Both the position numbers and the translations under genes were made by a program. Positions 39,083-47,993 of a stretch of 47,993 nt of DNA are shown here, piece after piece. The stretch's first letter is position 1; every line of letters starts with the position of its first letter. This DNA comes from Vibrio aestivus (GTDB lineage Bacteria > Pseudomonadota > Gammaproteobacteria > Enterobacterales > Vibrionaceae), in the NCBI GenBank assembly GCA_003263845.1, contig JYJN01000055.1, positions 1 through 47,993 of the forward strand, in the 5' to 3' direction. Below the pieces are notes generated by a model that was not told the DNA's origin, ran no database searches, and was given only the letters and a program-made list of their open reading frames with translations.

Positions 39083-39104
39083 ATTCAAACCACGCTATTC
39101 GTAA

Positions 39105-41270
39105 TTAGCTATAGAATGTTTCGCCTAAGCCCGCTCGAGTTAATAAACCATCGCAAGGTGCAAAACGGTCACCATGCTTTTCAGCGTGTTGATTCATAAT
39201 TTCAACCAGTTCTTTAATGCCAATGCTGTCCATGTAGCGGAAAGGTCCACCGAGGAAAGGAGGGAAACCAATACCGAAAATTGCACCAATGTCGCCATCA
39301 CGTGGACTGCGAATAATACCTTCATCTAGACAGCGAACCGCCTCGTTCAGCATAGGGAGTACACTGCGCATCCCGATATCTTTGGCACTCATTTTAGACT
39401 CAGGTGATAACTTCAGTAGTTTGTAGACTGATTTATCGACTTCTTTTTTCTTACCTTTGTAGGTGTAGAAACCTTTACTGCTCTTTCTGCCCTTTCGGCC
39501 ATCATTAAGCAAAGTATCAAATACATCAGGACCTTTAAAACGCTCACCCAACTCATTGACTAAGATAGGCATAATTTTAGCACCAATATCAATGCCTACT
39601 TCGTCAAGCAACGTTATTGGACCCACAGGGAAACCAAAATCGAGCAACGCTTCATCTAACTGCTCAATGGGTTCGCCTGCCATTAATATTTGCGCCGCTT
39701 CATTCATATAAGGGGCTAAGATGCGATTGACATAAAATCCAGCGCAGTCTTTAACGACAATCGGAGTTTTACCCTGCTTCTTCGCAAAGTCCACAACTGT
39801 AGAAATGGTTTCTTGCGATGTCCCTTCATGAGGAATCACTTCAACCAGAGGCATTTTTTCTACAGGGCTAAAGTAGTGCAAACCCACAATGTTTTCAGGA
39901 CGCGCCGCTTTTTCAGCAATTTGGTGGATCGGTAATGACGATGTATTCGTAGCAAAGATCGTCTTCTCGCTGCTATTTGCTTCGATATCGGCAACCATTT
40001 GCCGTTTTAAGTCGAGATCTTCGAAAACGGCTTCTACAACAACGTCTCGGTTCTTGTAACTGGTGAAATCAATACCACCCGACAGCTTAAGCATATTCGC
40101 TTGCAACTTAGCTTTACTGATAATTCTGCGTTTTCGCTGCTTTTCAAACAATTTATAGTTGTAATTAAGGGCGTTCAAGACACCATCGTTTGACACATCC
40201 TTAATTCGAACTGGCAATTTTGCTTTAGCCACACTCACATGGGCAATACCAGCACCCATCAAGCCGCCACCGAGTACGCCAATACGATTGATTTGAGCAG
40301 GTTCAGCATCGCCGCCCGTCTCTTTTTTCATCTCGGTTGTTGCAAAGAATATAGAGCGCAGAGCTTTAGATTGTCTCGTCATCACAAGCTCACCAAATCT
40401 TTGCGCTTCCAATTGCAAGCCTTTATCGAAACCATGCTCCAAACCGTGGCGAATGACTTCTAAAATGCGCTTAGTGGCAGGGTAATTGCCGCGCGCTTTT
40501 TGCTCAGTCTTCTTTTCTGCTTGTTCAAAAATCACTTTTCGACCAAGTCCTGTTTTGGAGATCAGTTTCTCTTTGGTCGAGGTTTTACGGCTCGGTTTCT
40601 TAGAACCGGAATTTTTTTCAACAAACTGCTTTGCAACGTCCAACAGAACGGTATTTGGCACACAAGCATCAGTTAAACCGAGCTTCTTTGCTTTCTTCGC
40701 TCGAAGCTGTTTTCCCGTCAGGATCATGTCTAGCGAAGTAAGCAGCCCGACAAGCCTTGGTAAACGTTGCGTACCACCAGATCCCGGTAGCAGACCCAAT
40801 TGCACTTCAGGCAATCCCAATCGAGTTTTGTCACTATCGCTGGTCACACGGTAATCACATGCAAGAGCCAGCTCTAAGCCGCCTCCCAAGCACGGTCCGT
40901 GAATCGCAGCAACCACAGGATATGGCAAATCAGAAAGTTGCTGAAAAAGCTGCTGACCTTGCTCAGCAAGATTCTGAGCCTCTTTTGCTGAAGTGCAGGC
41001 TTCAAGCATTCGAACATCTGCCCCTGCCACAAAATTGTCCGGCTTAAGCGAATGAACAATCAATCCTTTCACCGCACTGCCTTTCTCGCTGAGCTGTACA
41101 AAGATCGCTTTCATATCTTCGGCAAATGCCGCCTGAAGCGTATTCATCTTTTCATTTGGCACATCAATTGAAATCCATGCAATGTTGCTGTCATCGATCG
41201 TCAAATTAAAGGCACTAACTAGGCTGTCGTTTGACTGATTCGCTTTTGTTGCTTTGCTTACATCACTCAT
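39105..41270 (-). CDS. fadJ: Fatty acid oxidation complex alpha subunit FadJ
   Basis: A 721-residue bifunctional beta-oxidation enzyme. The N-terminal half is an enoyl-CoA hydratase/isomerase ([49 protein letters not shown] quoted in part). The C-terminal half is 3-hydroxyacyl-CoA dehydrogenase, with the NAD site [29 protein letters not shown] and [14 protein letters not shown]. FadJ acts with FadI. Its ATG overlaps the fadI stop by one base (TAATG), so the pair is coupled. Confidence 0.97.
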   Translation of the reverse strand: MSDVSKATKANQSNDSLVSAFNLTIDDSNIAWISIDVPNEKMNTLQAAFAEDMKAIFVQLSEKGSAVKGLIVHSLKPDNFVAGADVRMLEACTSAKEAQNLAEQGQQLFQQLSDLPYPVVAAIHGPCLGGGLELALACDYRVTSDSDKTRLGLPEVQLGLLPGSGGTQRLPRLVGLLTSLDMILTGKQLRAKKAKKLGLTDACVPNTVLLDVAKQFVEKNSGSKKPSRKTSTKEKLISKTGLGRKVIFEQAEKKTEQKARGNYPATKRILEVIRHGLEHGFDKGLQLEAQRFGELVMTRQSKALRSIFFATTEMKKETGGDAEPAQINRIGVLGGGLMGAGIAHVSVAKAKLPVRIKDVSNDGVLNALNYNYKLFEKQRKRRIISKAKLQANMLKLSGGIDFTSYKNRDVVVEAVFEDLDLKRQMVADIEANSSEKTIFATNTSSLPIHQIAEKAARPENIVGLHYFSPVEKMPLVEVIPHEGTSQETISTVVDFAKKQGKTPIVVKDCAGFYVNRILAPYMNEAAQILMAGEPIEQLDEALLDFGFPVGPITLLDEVGIDIGAKIMPILVNELGERFKGPDVFDTLLNDGRKGRKSSKGFYTYKGKKKEVDKSVYKLLKLSPESKMSAKDIGMRSVLPMLNEAVRCLDEGIIRSPRDGDIGAIFGIGFPPFLGGPFRYMDSIGIKELVEIMNQHAEKHGDRFAPCDGLLTRAGLGETFYS

Positions 41271-42575
41271 TATTCAACCTCCAAAATCATTGCTGCACCT
41301 AACCCACCCGCTGCACAAGCGGTATTCAGCGCTAGACCACCTCCCCTGCGTTTCAGCTCTCGCAGAGTCTGTGTAATCATTCGAGCACCCGTTGCCGCGA
41401 ATGGGTGTCCGTAAGCGATCGAGCCACCTAACACGTTAAACTTGTCCATATCGATTTCACCAATCGCTTTACCAAGCCCCAGGTTTTCTTGCGCAAATTT
41501 ATCGCTCGCGAACATTTTCACATTCGATAACGCTTGAGCGGCAAAAGCTTCGTGCATATCAATCAAGGTTAAATCGGAAAGTTCAATACCCGCTCTTCTC
41601 AACGCGAGTGGCGTTGCATACGAAGGGCCCATGAGCATGTCTTTTTCTACACCAATTGCGGTGAAGGCGTATGAACGAATGTAACCCAAAACTTCCATAC
41701 CAAGCTCTTTCGCTCTACCCTCGCGCATTAACATCACTGCAGCTGCGCCATCGGTAAGTGGCGTACTGTTTGCGGCAGTCACGCTGCCATATTGACGATC
41801 AAACGCAGGGCGCAGTTTGGCATAGCCTCTATTGTGGAGTCTGTGCGAATATTGTTGTCTTTCGCTAACCACTTTTTGTAGGGTTCTGGAAAAGCAGTCA
41901 TCACTTCTCCTTCGATTTTTCCCTCGTCCCAAGCTTGTGCGGCAAGCGAATGGGAACGATGGGCTAATGCATCTTGATCTTGTCGAGTAATTCCATGAGA
42001 TTTGGCCATTTGCTCAGCGGTTTGACCCATTGACAGGCCAGTCGAATATTCGGCAACCGCAGGCGGCACAGGAACGAGGTCTTTAAACGATAGATTTTTC
42101 AGTATCTTAAGTTTCTGACCAACAGTTTTTGTCTTGCTCAGTGCCAGTAAATTCGCCGCTAGCTTTTTGGAAACGCCGATAGGTAATACGGAAGAAGAAT
42201 CTGCACCACCAGCAATGCCTATGTCGATCGTGCCCGCCATAATGCTTTCTGCAACGTTGACCGCTGACTGGAAACTGGTCGCACAGGCTCGGGTTACGCT
42301 GTAAGCATCAGTATGAATGTTCATCCCTGTACCCAATACAATCTCACGAGCAATATTTGGCGCTTCTGGCATCTGAACCACCTGACCGAATACCACTTGA
42401 TCAATAAGTGCCGGATCGATCTCAGTTCGCGCCAACATTTCACTGACGACCATCTTACCTAAATCAACCGCTGGAACTTGACTAAACTCGGTACTCTGAC
42501 GGGCGAAAGGCGTTCTTAGCCTGCCACGACTGCGATTCGCTCACCTTGGCGAGTCGTCACATCTTGCCTGCTCAT
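41270..42575 (-). CDS. fadI: 3-ketoacyl-CoA thiolase FadI (two apparent frameshifts)
   Basis: The thiolase partner of FadJ. It starts [19 protein letters not shown] with AAGGAG five bases upstream, and ends [17 protein letters not shown]. The active-site Cys lies in RACATSFQS; His and Cys of the second half are in [10 protein letters not shown] and NTACAAGG. Two single bases are missing: at about 42520 (VVAG then LRTPFARQ) and at about 41821 (STIEAM then [12 protein letters not shown]). Repaired length is 435 residues, matching E. coli FadI (436). A FadR-like site lies 21 bp upstream of the start. Confidence 0.95.
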
Positions 42576-42595
42576 TGCATCTCCTTAAAACATAG

Positions 42596-42606
42596 AGGTC
42601 TGACCT
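42596..42606. promoter_or_regulatory. FadR-like operator upstream of fadI
   Basis: AGGTCTGACCT is a perfect palindrome around one base and matches the core TGGTCNGACCA of FadR sites at 9 of 11 positions. It lies 21 bp before the fadI ATG, where FadR would block transcription of fadIJ when acyl-CoA is low. Confidence 0.55.
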
Positions 42607-42753
42607 GATGATATTGTAACGAGAATGTTAATTTAATCAAACAGCCGTTTGAATAAACGTGACCTTCATGGCTATACGCTATTAAAAGCCCTGAAAAACA
42701 AAGAGTATTTAAAGTGGCATGAGCGAAGAACTTCGCTTACATTTAACAAGTAA

Positions 42754-42782
42754 TATACCCAAGCAACCTCAAGATGGGTATA
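42754..42782. repeat. Solo end of the Vibrio MITE-like element
   Basis: TATACCCAAGCAACCTCAAG is nearly the same as the terminal repeat of the element at 30890-31156, and it closes after 29 bp with GGGTATA. It looks like an internally deleted remnant. Confidence 0.65.
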
Positions 42783-42792
42783 AACTGGAAGC

Positions 42793-42820
42793 AAAAAAAA
42801 CCACACAAGACTGTGTGGTT
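42793..42820 (-). terminator. Orphan strong terminator between fadI and the ECF gene
   Basis: AACCACACA / TGTGTGGTT with a 4-base loop, followed on the minus strand by eight T. No gene ends here on that strand: the nearest minus-strand gene, fadI, begins further downstream. On the plus strand there is no T tract. Confidence 0.8.
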
Positions 42821-43000
42821 GGAATGTATAAAGCAATTAACTTACGCCAATTGAAATTAATCAGTTTCCTGATTAGGAGAAAGTAAAGTCAGCCTTCAAA
42901 AGGAAGTGTCATCTTGCTCAACATGTCGATTGAAACAATCAACTAGATGACGAGTGTTACTATAACGGCTTTCAGAGGTCGGATTTTGAAGTAGATCAAT
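42793..43000 (-). ncRNA. Candidate unannotated small RNA upstream of fadI
   Basis: The strong minus-strand terminator at 42793-42820 needs a transcript that starts between it and the divergent ECF gene. The interval has no credible coding frame (only a 10-codon ORF without ribosome site), and a FadR-like site at 43021-43037 sits where a promoter for it could be. The 5' end at about 43000 is a guess. An alternative is a fadIJ leader that ends early as attenuation. Confidence 0.4.
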
Positions 43001-43020
43001 TTTCTGTCGATTACTCTTTT

Positions 43021-43037
43021 ATCTGATCCGACCAATT
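43021..43037. promoter_or_regulatory. Second FadR-like site
   Basis: ATCTGATCCGACCAATT matches the E. coli FadR consensus AGCTGGTCCGACNTGTT at 13 of 17 positions, including the central TCCGAC. It is about 100 bp upstream of the ECF sigma gene and about 445 bp upstream of fadI, so it may control the ECF operon or the small transcript proposed here. Confidence 0.5.
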
Positions 43038-43137
43038 GACCGAGTTACGCGCAATTACTCTGCCTTGCTCAGCCAGACACCCAAAGGCTTCTTGGGTACA
43101 CATAACTCTATGAATCACAGAGCAAACGGAGGCTCAT

Positions 43138-43701
43138 GTGTCAATTCGAAAACTTTTTGGAAATAAATCTTCAAACACTCCGGTCAGTGTAGATATGGAA
43201 AGACAAAGAAAGTATGAAGCGCTTGTCAGAGCGTATCATCGAGATCTGTATCGTTATGCTTATTGGTTGTGTAAAGATAAGTCGATCTCTGAAGATTTAG
43301 TTCAAGAGACGTGCTTAAGGGCATGGAAGTCTCTCGACAGCTTGCAGGATGAAAAAGCTGCAAAATCTTGGTTAATCACGATTTTGCGTCGCGAAAATGC
43401 AAGAAGATTCGAACGTAAGCAGTTCGACCTTGTCGATATAGATGACCATAGCAACGAAGCAAAAATCTCAGATGATGCTCACCACCAAACCGAGTGGATA
43501 CAAGCCGCGATCTTAAAACTAGACATCGAATATCGAGAGCCGCTATTTTTACAGGTTGTCGGCGGGTTTAGTGGGGAAGAAATCAGCCAGATTTTAGATC
43601 TTAACAAGAATACAGTGATGACACGTCTGTTTAGAGCACGTAATCAGCTTAAAGAGATGATTGACTCTGACGAAAAGAATAGAGGGCAGCAAAATGGATG
43701 A
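43138..43701 (+). CDS. ECF-type RNA polymerase sigma factor
   Basis: A 187-residue sigma70-family factor with only regions 2 and 4. Region 2 is at about 25-95 (YRYAYWLCKDKSISEDLVQETCLRAWKSL quoted in part; DLVQETCLRAW is the region 2 hallmark) and region 4 at about 120-175 (PLFLQVVGGFSGEEISQILDLNKNTVMTRLFRARNQLK quoted in part). Start is GTG after GGAGG. The last codons overlap the downstream DUF3379 gene by 8 bases, so they are translationally coupled. Its position between fadIJ and fadL is conserved in Vibrio as far as I know; target genes cannot be seen. Confidence 0.9.
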   Translation: MSIRKLFGNKSSNTPVSVDMERQRKYEALVRAYHRDLYRYAYWLCKDKSISEDLVQETCLRAWKSLDSLQDEKAAKSWLITILRRENARRFERKQFDLVDIDDHSNEAKISDDAHHQTEWIQAAILKLDIEYREPLFLQVVGGFSGEEISQILDLNKNTVMTRLFRARNQLKEMIDSDEKNRGQQNG

Positions 43702-44422
43702 ATTAGAATTTCGCCGCCAAATTATGTCCAACCCGAAAGCGCGGGACCAAGACATTTTAGATGCGCTAAGCGAGAATGAAAGCAACAGCAAGTTTGCTGA
43801 TGACATTATGGAACTCGACAAAAAAATCGCGCAAGCAATGAATGTTGATGTCCCTGACGATCTTGCTGACCGCATTCTATTCAATCAAACTGCAGTCCAA
43901 AGCAATAACGTTGTTAAAGCCAACTTTACTAAACGTGCTTTGTCTATAGCCGCATCTGTCGCCTTTACGGCTGGCCTGCTCATTGGACAAGTCAATTGGG
44001 GCAATATCATTGTTCAACCGGCTCAAGCAAGCCTCGCGAATACAGCATTAAGTCACGTATTTGCGGAGAAAACCTTCATTATGGGGTTAGATGAACAAGT
44101 CTCATCGCAGCAAATCAATGTGAAGATGACGCCTTTTGCTTACAAGTTTACCGAGACTTTCCCGTATCACGTCTACTACCTCAATCACTGTGGATTTGGC
44201 GATAGTAATGCGATGCATATGGTATTTGCCGGTGAAGTTGGCCGCGTCACTATGTTCGTTACGAGCGTGTTTAGTGACAAAGAAGTCAGCTTTGACAAGC
44301 AAGGAATGGTTGGCGTCGTCGCACCGATTGGTAATACCAGTATGATTCTTGTTGGTGAACAGGGTGAAGATGTTGCTAAAATCGCCGAACAGCTATCACA
44401 AATCATCAAACCTGCTGCATAA
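43694..44422 (+). CDS. DUF3379 domain protein, probable anti-sigma factor
   Basis: A 242-residue protein starting MDELEFRRQIMSNPKARD; the upstream in-frame Met is inside the sigma gene. A cytoplasmic N-terminal part of about 78 residues is followed by one membrane helix at about 82-98 (LSIAASVAFTAGLLIGQV) and a periplasmic domain. That topology, plus an 8-base overlap with the ECF sigma gene, is the standard arrangement for a membrane anti-sigma factor. DUF3379 is the family I recognise; anti-sigma activity is inferred. No zinc HxxxCxxC motif is seen in the N-terminal part. Confidence 0.8.
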   Translation: MDELEFRRQIMSNPKARDQDILDALSENESNSKFADDIMELDKKIAQAMNVDVPDDLADRILFNQTAVQSNNVVKANFTKRALSIAASVAFTAGLLIGQVNWGNIIVQPAQASLANTALSHVFAEKTFIMGLDEQVSSQQINVKMTPFAYKFTETFPYHVYYLNHCGFGDSNAMHMVFAGEVGRVTMFVTSVFSDKEVSFDKQGMVGVVAPIGNTSMILVGEQGEDVAKIAEQLSQIIKPAA

Positions 44423-44557
44423 TCAATTATGTGACCAAGTTAACTTAGCTTGGTCGCATTTCAATCAATAAAATAGAGCTAAAACTCTAAAAATCAGACT
44501 TTTCTCCTATTTTCCTGCCAAATAGTCATCATTTCAGCAATTTTACCTTCAAAGTTC

Positions 44558-44574
44558 GCAATGGTCGGATTTCT
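44558..44574. promoter_or_regulatory. Weak FadR-like half site before the first fadL
   Basis: GCAATGGTCGGATTTCT contains TGGTCGGA, matching the left half of the FadR core, 99 bp upstream of the fadL start. The right half is poor, so this is a weak call. Confidence 0.3.
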
Positions 44575-44672
44575 ATATTCTATACTTGGGTCTAGGATCA
44601 GCCCCCAACTGAGCATTTGCTCAAATATATCGCCCATCTAGAGGCGAATATTAAATAAAGGAAAAAGCAACT

Positions 44673-46023
44673 ATGAACAACTCGCGTCTGTTTAAAAAAT
44701 CGCTCCTCGCAGTAACGATCGCTTCGGCATCATTTGCTTCAACGCAAGCTACCGCAGCTGGTTTCCAGCTTAACTCTCAATCAGCAACTGGCCTTGGCCG
44801 TGCATTTGCTGGTGATGCTGTTATCGCAGACAACGCTTCGGTAATGTCACGTAACCCAGCGGCAATGTCTCTGTTTGACCGCACTGAGTTATCTCTTGGT
44901 GTTAACGTAATTAACTCAGAAGTTGATATTAAAGGTACGACTTATACATCACCTCTTGGCTCTCAATCTATTGATGACACTCAAAACGATGCGACATCTG
45001 TTGTTCCTAACATTTTCATCGTTCACCCAGTTAACGACAAATTCGCTGTAGGCTTTGGTGCTTACTCAAACTTTGGTACAACCAATGAGTTTGATAGCAA
45101 CTGGGGCGCTGGCACTGGTACGCTATACATTGACGGTCCTGTAACTCAAAACCCGACAGCTGTAATCCCAGGTGCTGATGCATTTGGCGGTACGACTAAT
45201 GTAAGCTCTATGAACCTACTTATCGCAGGTTCTTACCGCATCAACGAACAATGGAGCCTAGGTGCTGGCCTAGACATCATTTACGGTGAAGGCGAACTAA
45301 AAACGCGACAGCACTATGAATGTTGAAATAGGTTCTCCAGGTGCTTCTATTGCTACAGGCCAAACTTCAACACAAAACCTAATGGATGTTGACGCGTCTG
45401 GTTGGGGCGTTGGTTTCAACTTAGGTGCTGTTTACGAGCTAAACGAAAACAACCGTTTTGGTCTTAGCTACCACTACAGCCCAGAAATCGAAGCAAGCGG
45501 CACCGTTTCTTACCAAGGTAACGCAAACATCGGCGACCTGAAGATGCCTCTACCTTCACGTGCTGAGTTCTCTGGTTACCACCGCATCGAAGACACTAAG
45601 TTTGCGGTACACTACAGCATTCAGTACATCAGCTGGAGCGATTTTGACGCTCTAGTAACAACTGATGGTACAAACATCAAAGATTACAAGTGGCAAGACA
45701 CTTTCCACTACTCAATCGGTGGTACGTACTACATCAACCAAAACTGGGAAGCACGTATCGGCTACATGTTTGATGAAGGCGTACAAGACCAGCTAACGTC
45801 AGTATCTGTACCTGATTCTGACCGTCAATGGTTCTCTGCAGGTGCCAGCTACCACTTCAACGCAGACCAATCTCTGGATCTAGGTTTCACTTACCTTGTA
45901 GGTGAAGACGTAGCAGTTGTTGATACAATCAATGGCGGCGCAGCAGCGGGTGGCCTAACACTGAACACAACAACGAAAGCAACAGCAATGCTATTCGGTG
46001 TACAGTACACGCACCGCTTCTAA
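44673..46023 (+). CDS. fadL: Long-chain fatty acid outer-membrane channel FadL, first copy (one apparent frameshift)
   Basis: An outer-membrane beta barrel that takes up long-chain fatty acids. The signal peptide (MNNSRLFKKSLLAVTIASAS, then ATAAG) is followed by the FadL N-terminal hatch: GFQLNSQSATGLGRAFAG and MSRNPAAMSLFD with the NPA motif. It ends with an aromatic residue (YTHRF), as barrels do. One extra A in a run at about 45299-45303 breaks the frame: GELK then RDSTMNVEIGS. Repaired length is about 449 residues. A FadR-like half site lies upstream, and a terminator follows. Confidence 0.93.
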
Positions 46024-46040
46024 TTTCGATAGAAATGATA

Positions 46041-46067
46041 AAGGGTCGGTTTTCCGACCCTTTTTTG
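46041..46067 (+). terminator. Terminator after the first fadL
   Basis: AAGGGTCGG / CCGACCCTT with a TTTT loop, followed by a T-rich tail TTTTTTGTTT, 17 bp past the stop. Confidence 0.9.
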
Positions 46068-46301
46068 TTTGCCTTTCTCTATTTCAGCTTACACCTGTCA
46101 TCAAATCGACCCTTTTCGTGCTACATTCGTTCGCTCAAGCTTGATAACAAGCACTTAACAAACAAAATAAATAACTAATTACTCCGCCATATTAAGTATT
46201 TACGTTCAAAGAACCGCAATACACTGTTTTTAATTTTTTAAAGTAATTGCTCTAACCGTAAACTCGCCAAACTCAAAACAATAAGTTCAGCGAACATAAA
46301 G

Positions 46302-47644
46302 ATGAAAAACAATAAAACGGTACTATCACTTGCAGTAACACTGGGTGTTGCTACTCTCTCTAGCAACGTTCACGCGGCAGGCTTTCAACTTGCAGAATAC
46401 TCAGCAACAGGTCTAGGCCGAGCATACGCTGGTGAAGCTGCAATGGCAGACAATGCCAGTGCCCAATGGCGTAACCCAGCCATGCTAACTTACTTAAAAG
46501 GCGCTCAGGTATCCGTAGGCGCTATTTACGTAAACCCAAACCTAGACGTTGAAGGCACGGTCAGCTACTTGGACTACTCTGATTTCCAATCTAAACAAGT
46601 TGGTACTGCTTCAAATGACTTCGCACTGGATGCCGTGATTCCAAACCTCTATTTGTCACACCAACTCAATGACCAGCTATTCCTTGGCTTTGCACTCGGC
46701 ACCAATTACGGGATGGAGACCAAACTCGATGATAACTTCGCAGCGAGCCACTTTGGTAACGAAGCGATGATCAAAACGATTGAAGCCAACCTAAACTTAG
46801 CTTACCAACTTAACCAAGCGTGGAGCTTTGGTGGTGGTCTCCGCTTTATTAGTGGTGAGGGTCACTTTGGCGCTACTGCCCGGGCCACCTACCATCAACC
46901 CCAACACAAGTCAGTGCAAATACTGTCATTCCTTCGGCGGGCACCACTCTAAAGTACATGGAAGGTGAAGACACCGCTTGGGGCTGGCAAATCGGTACGG
47001 CATGGCAAATCAACCAAGACCACCGTATTGGTTTCGCCTACAAGTCTGAAGTAAAGCTATCGCTTGACGGCTACGCTGAAGGTGTTGGCTTTGGATTGAT
47101 GCCAGGCCAAAAGAATGACGGCAATATGAAGTTACCTTTGCCAGCGACACTTGAATTAGCTTCTTACCACCAACTGACCGATGTACTTGCTGTTCACGCG
47201 AGCTTCAACTGGACAGATTGGAGTGCATTCGAAAAGCTCGAAGCGAACTTAGTGGGTTACGACACGCCGCAAGAAGTTAAGATCGAGAACTGGGAAGATA
47301 ACTATCGCTTCGCTTTCGGTGCGACCTATCAAGCGATGCCGAAGCTGGCTCTGCGTACAGGTATTGCTTATGACACGTCAGCGGTAAGCGACAAGAACCG
47401 CACGATCACGATTCCTGAGACAGATCGTACGTGGTTAAGTGTTGGCGCGAGCTACGAGTTTACTAAGAAATTCACGCTTGATGGTGGTTTTACCTACATC
47501 ATTGCCAAAGATGCAAGCATCAAAGAAGCTCGTAGCACAGACTACAAATCAGATGTATTGGCTGAGAGCATTGGCGGGACGTTCGTTGGCCAAACGAGTG
47601 GCAATGTATGGTTAATCGGTGTTCAAGCTAACTACCGTTTCTAA
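46302..47644 (+). CDS. fadL: Long-chain fatty acid outer-membrane channel FadL, second copy (one apparent frameshift)
   Basis: A paralogue of the preceding gene, with its own signal peptide (MKNNKTVLSLAVTLGVATLS ending HAAG) and hatch GFQLAEYSATGLGRAYAG, AQWRNPAMLTYLKG. It ends YRF. One base is missing at about 46888: GATARAT then LPSTPTQVSANTV. Repaired length is about 447 residues. The two copies share barrel signatures such as SYHYSPE/AYKSEV and DRTWLSVGASY-like DRQWFSAGASY, but differ in loops, suggesting different lipid preference. It has its own 278-bp upstream region, so it need not be co-transcribed with copy one. Confidence 0.93.
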
Positions 47645-47719
47645 TAGCCGTGAAATGAAGTAGCTATGTGATGAAGTAGCTAGGAAATGAAGGCTTAAAC
47701 AACCTTCAGCAACAAACAA

Positions 47720-47753
47720 AAAAGGCTTAGGTATCAACCTAAGCCTTTCTTTT
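47720..47753. terminator. Terminator between the second fadL and mlaA
   Basis: AAAGGCTTAGGT / ACCTAAGCCTTT with a 4-base loop, followed by TCTTTT on the right and preceded by an A run on the left. It serves both convergent genes and ends at the mlaA stop codon. Confidence 0.85.
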
Positions 47754-47993
47754 AGAAGTCATCAAGATAGTCATCAAGGTACGCTTCTTCTTCGATATCG
47801 TATTCGTCGGTGACGACTTCAGCTTTATAATCTTGGCGCTGGATGTAAATGTCACGTGTCAAAGAATAAGGATCTGGTGAGTTATGCAGCGTTGCTTCTT
47901 GCTAGCTAGTGCTGCCCTTGTTTCCATTCCTTCCAACGCCCACTTGCCCAAGCCTGCCCAGAAGTTCAAATAACTTAGAGGGGCGTACAGACC
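47752..47993 (-). CDS. mlaA: MlaA (VacJ) phospholipid-transport lipoprotein, C-terminal part, frameshifted
   Basis: MlaA removes phospholipids from the outer leaflet of the outer membrane, passing them to MlaC. Only the C-terminal part lies here. GKWALEGMETRAALAS matches the E. coli segment GKWTLEGIETRAQL, and after one missing base at about 47903 the frame continues EATLHNSPDPYSLTRDIYIQ, matching E. coli NSPDPY/REAYFQRHDF, then an acidic tail ending LDDYLDDF. The gene continues past the right edge. The order fadIJ-fadL-mlaA is the same as in E. coli, which supports the call. Confidence 0.85.

Noticed and set aside
42860..42930. Ten-codon frame MLSKMTLPFEG in the proposed small RNA
   Set aside because: No ribosome site and too short to support.
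43136..43138. ATG two bases before the ECF sigma GTG as the start
   Set aside because: It is out of frame with the sigma factor; the GTG after GGAGG is in frame.
1..47993. CRISPR arrays, tRNA or rRNA genes, phage genes
   Set aside because: No short regularly spaced repeats, no cloverleaf or rRNA motif, and no integrase, transposase or phage structural gene was recognised.

Overview
The window is a piece of a Vibrio chromosome, most likely chromosome 1 of a Harveyi-clade or related species. Gene order and protein sequences point this way: yfbV-ackA-pta, oppABCDF, recR-ybaB-dnaX-apt, an RssB-like regulator next to aphB, and fadIJ with an ECF sigma factor, two fadL genes and mlaA. Species level is inference. 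No tRNA, rRNA or CRISPR array was seen. The only clear structural RNA gene is the 4.5S (SRP) RNA gene ffs at about 25.95-26.06 kb.

Layout. 1-6.6 kb: a giant minus-strand surface lipoprotein of Ig-like modules, running off the left edge, divergent from an M23 peptidase (6.85-7.84 kb). 8-12.3 kb: yfbV, ackA and pta, the acetate/acetyl-phosphate node. 12.4-13.3 kb: a glutathionyl-hydroquinone reductase. 13.5-19.2 kb: the oligopeptide importer oppABCDF (minus strand), with a probable OppZ-type small RNA in the oppF 3' UTR whose sequence matches the oppB leader. 19.2-25.9 kb: an accessory island between oppA and ffs. 26.2-31 kb: a diguanylate cyclase with two periplasmic solute-binding domains, small membrane proteins, an Atl DNA-repair protein and two cysteine-cluster proteins. 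31.2-35.7 kb: recR, ybaB, dnaX, apt, ybaN and a tiny membrane protein. 35.9-38.7 kb: RssB-like regulator, aphB, and a nitroreductase. 39.1-48 kb: the fatty-acid block fadJ-fadI, ECF sigma plus DUF3379 partner, two fadL genes and the end of mlaA.

The most interesting region is the island. It holds a roughly 869-residue protein with a MIX-like motif, a LysM domain and a glycine-zipper C-terminus, followed by a small multi-pass membrane protein that looks like its immunity protein. The whole cassette is tandemly duplicated. Next to ffs lies a decayed second copy whose effector survives only as an N-terminal remnant, while three small immunity-like genes remain. Two repeat families (about 520 bp upstream, about 250-295 bp downstream) frame both copies, and the junction contains a copied arm of the ffs terminator.

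Sequence quality matters here. I count 19 single-base frameshifts in genes that should be intact (pta, oppB, recR, dnaX, fadI and others). About half lie in homopolymer runs. They look like sequencing or assembly errors, so I annotate those loci as whole genes and give the break positions. Only the effector remnant at 25.3-25.6 kb looks truly dead.

Regulatory signals seen: FadR-like sites upstream of fadI and between fadI and the ECF gene, a strong orphan terminator implying an unannotated minus-strand transcript there, two slippery heptamers in dnaX, and many rho-independent terminators.
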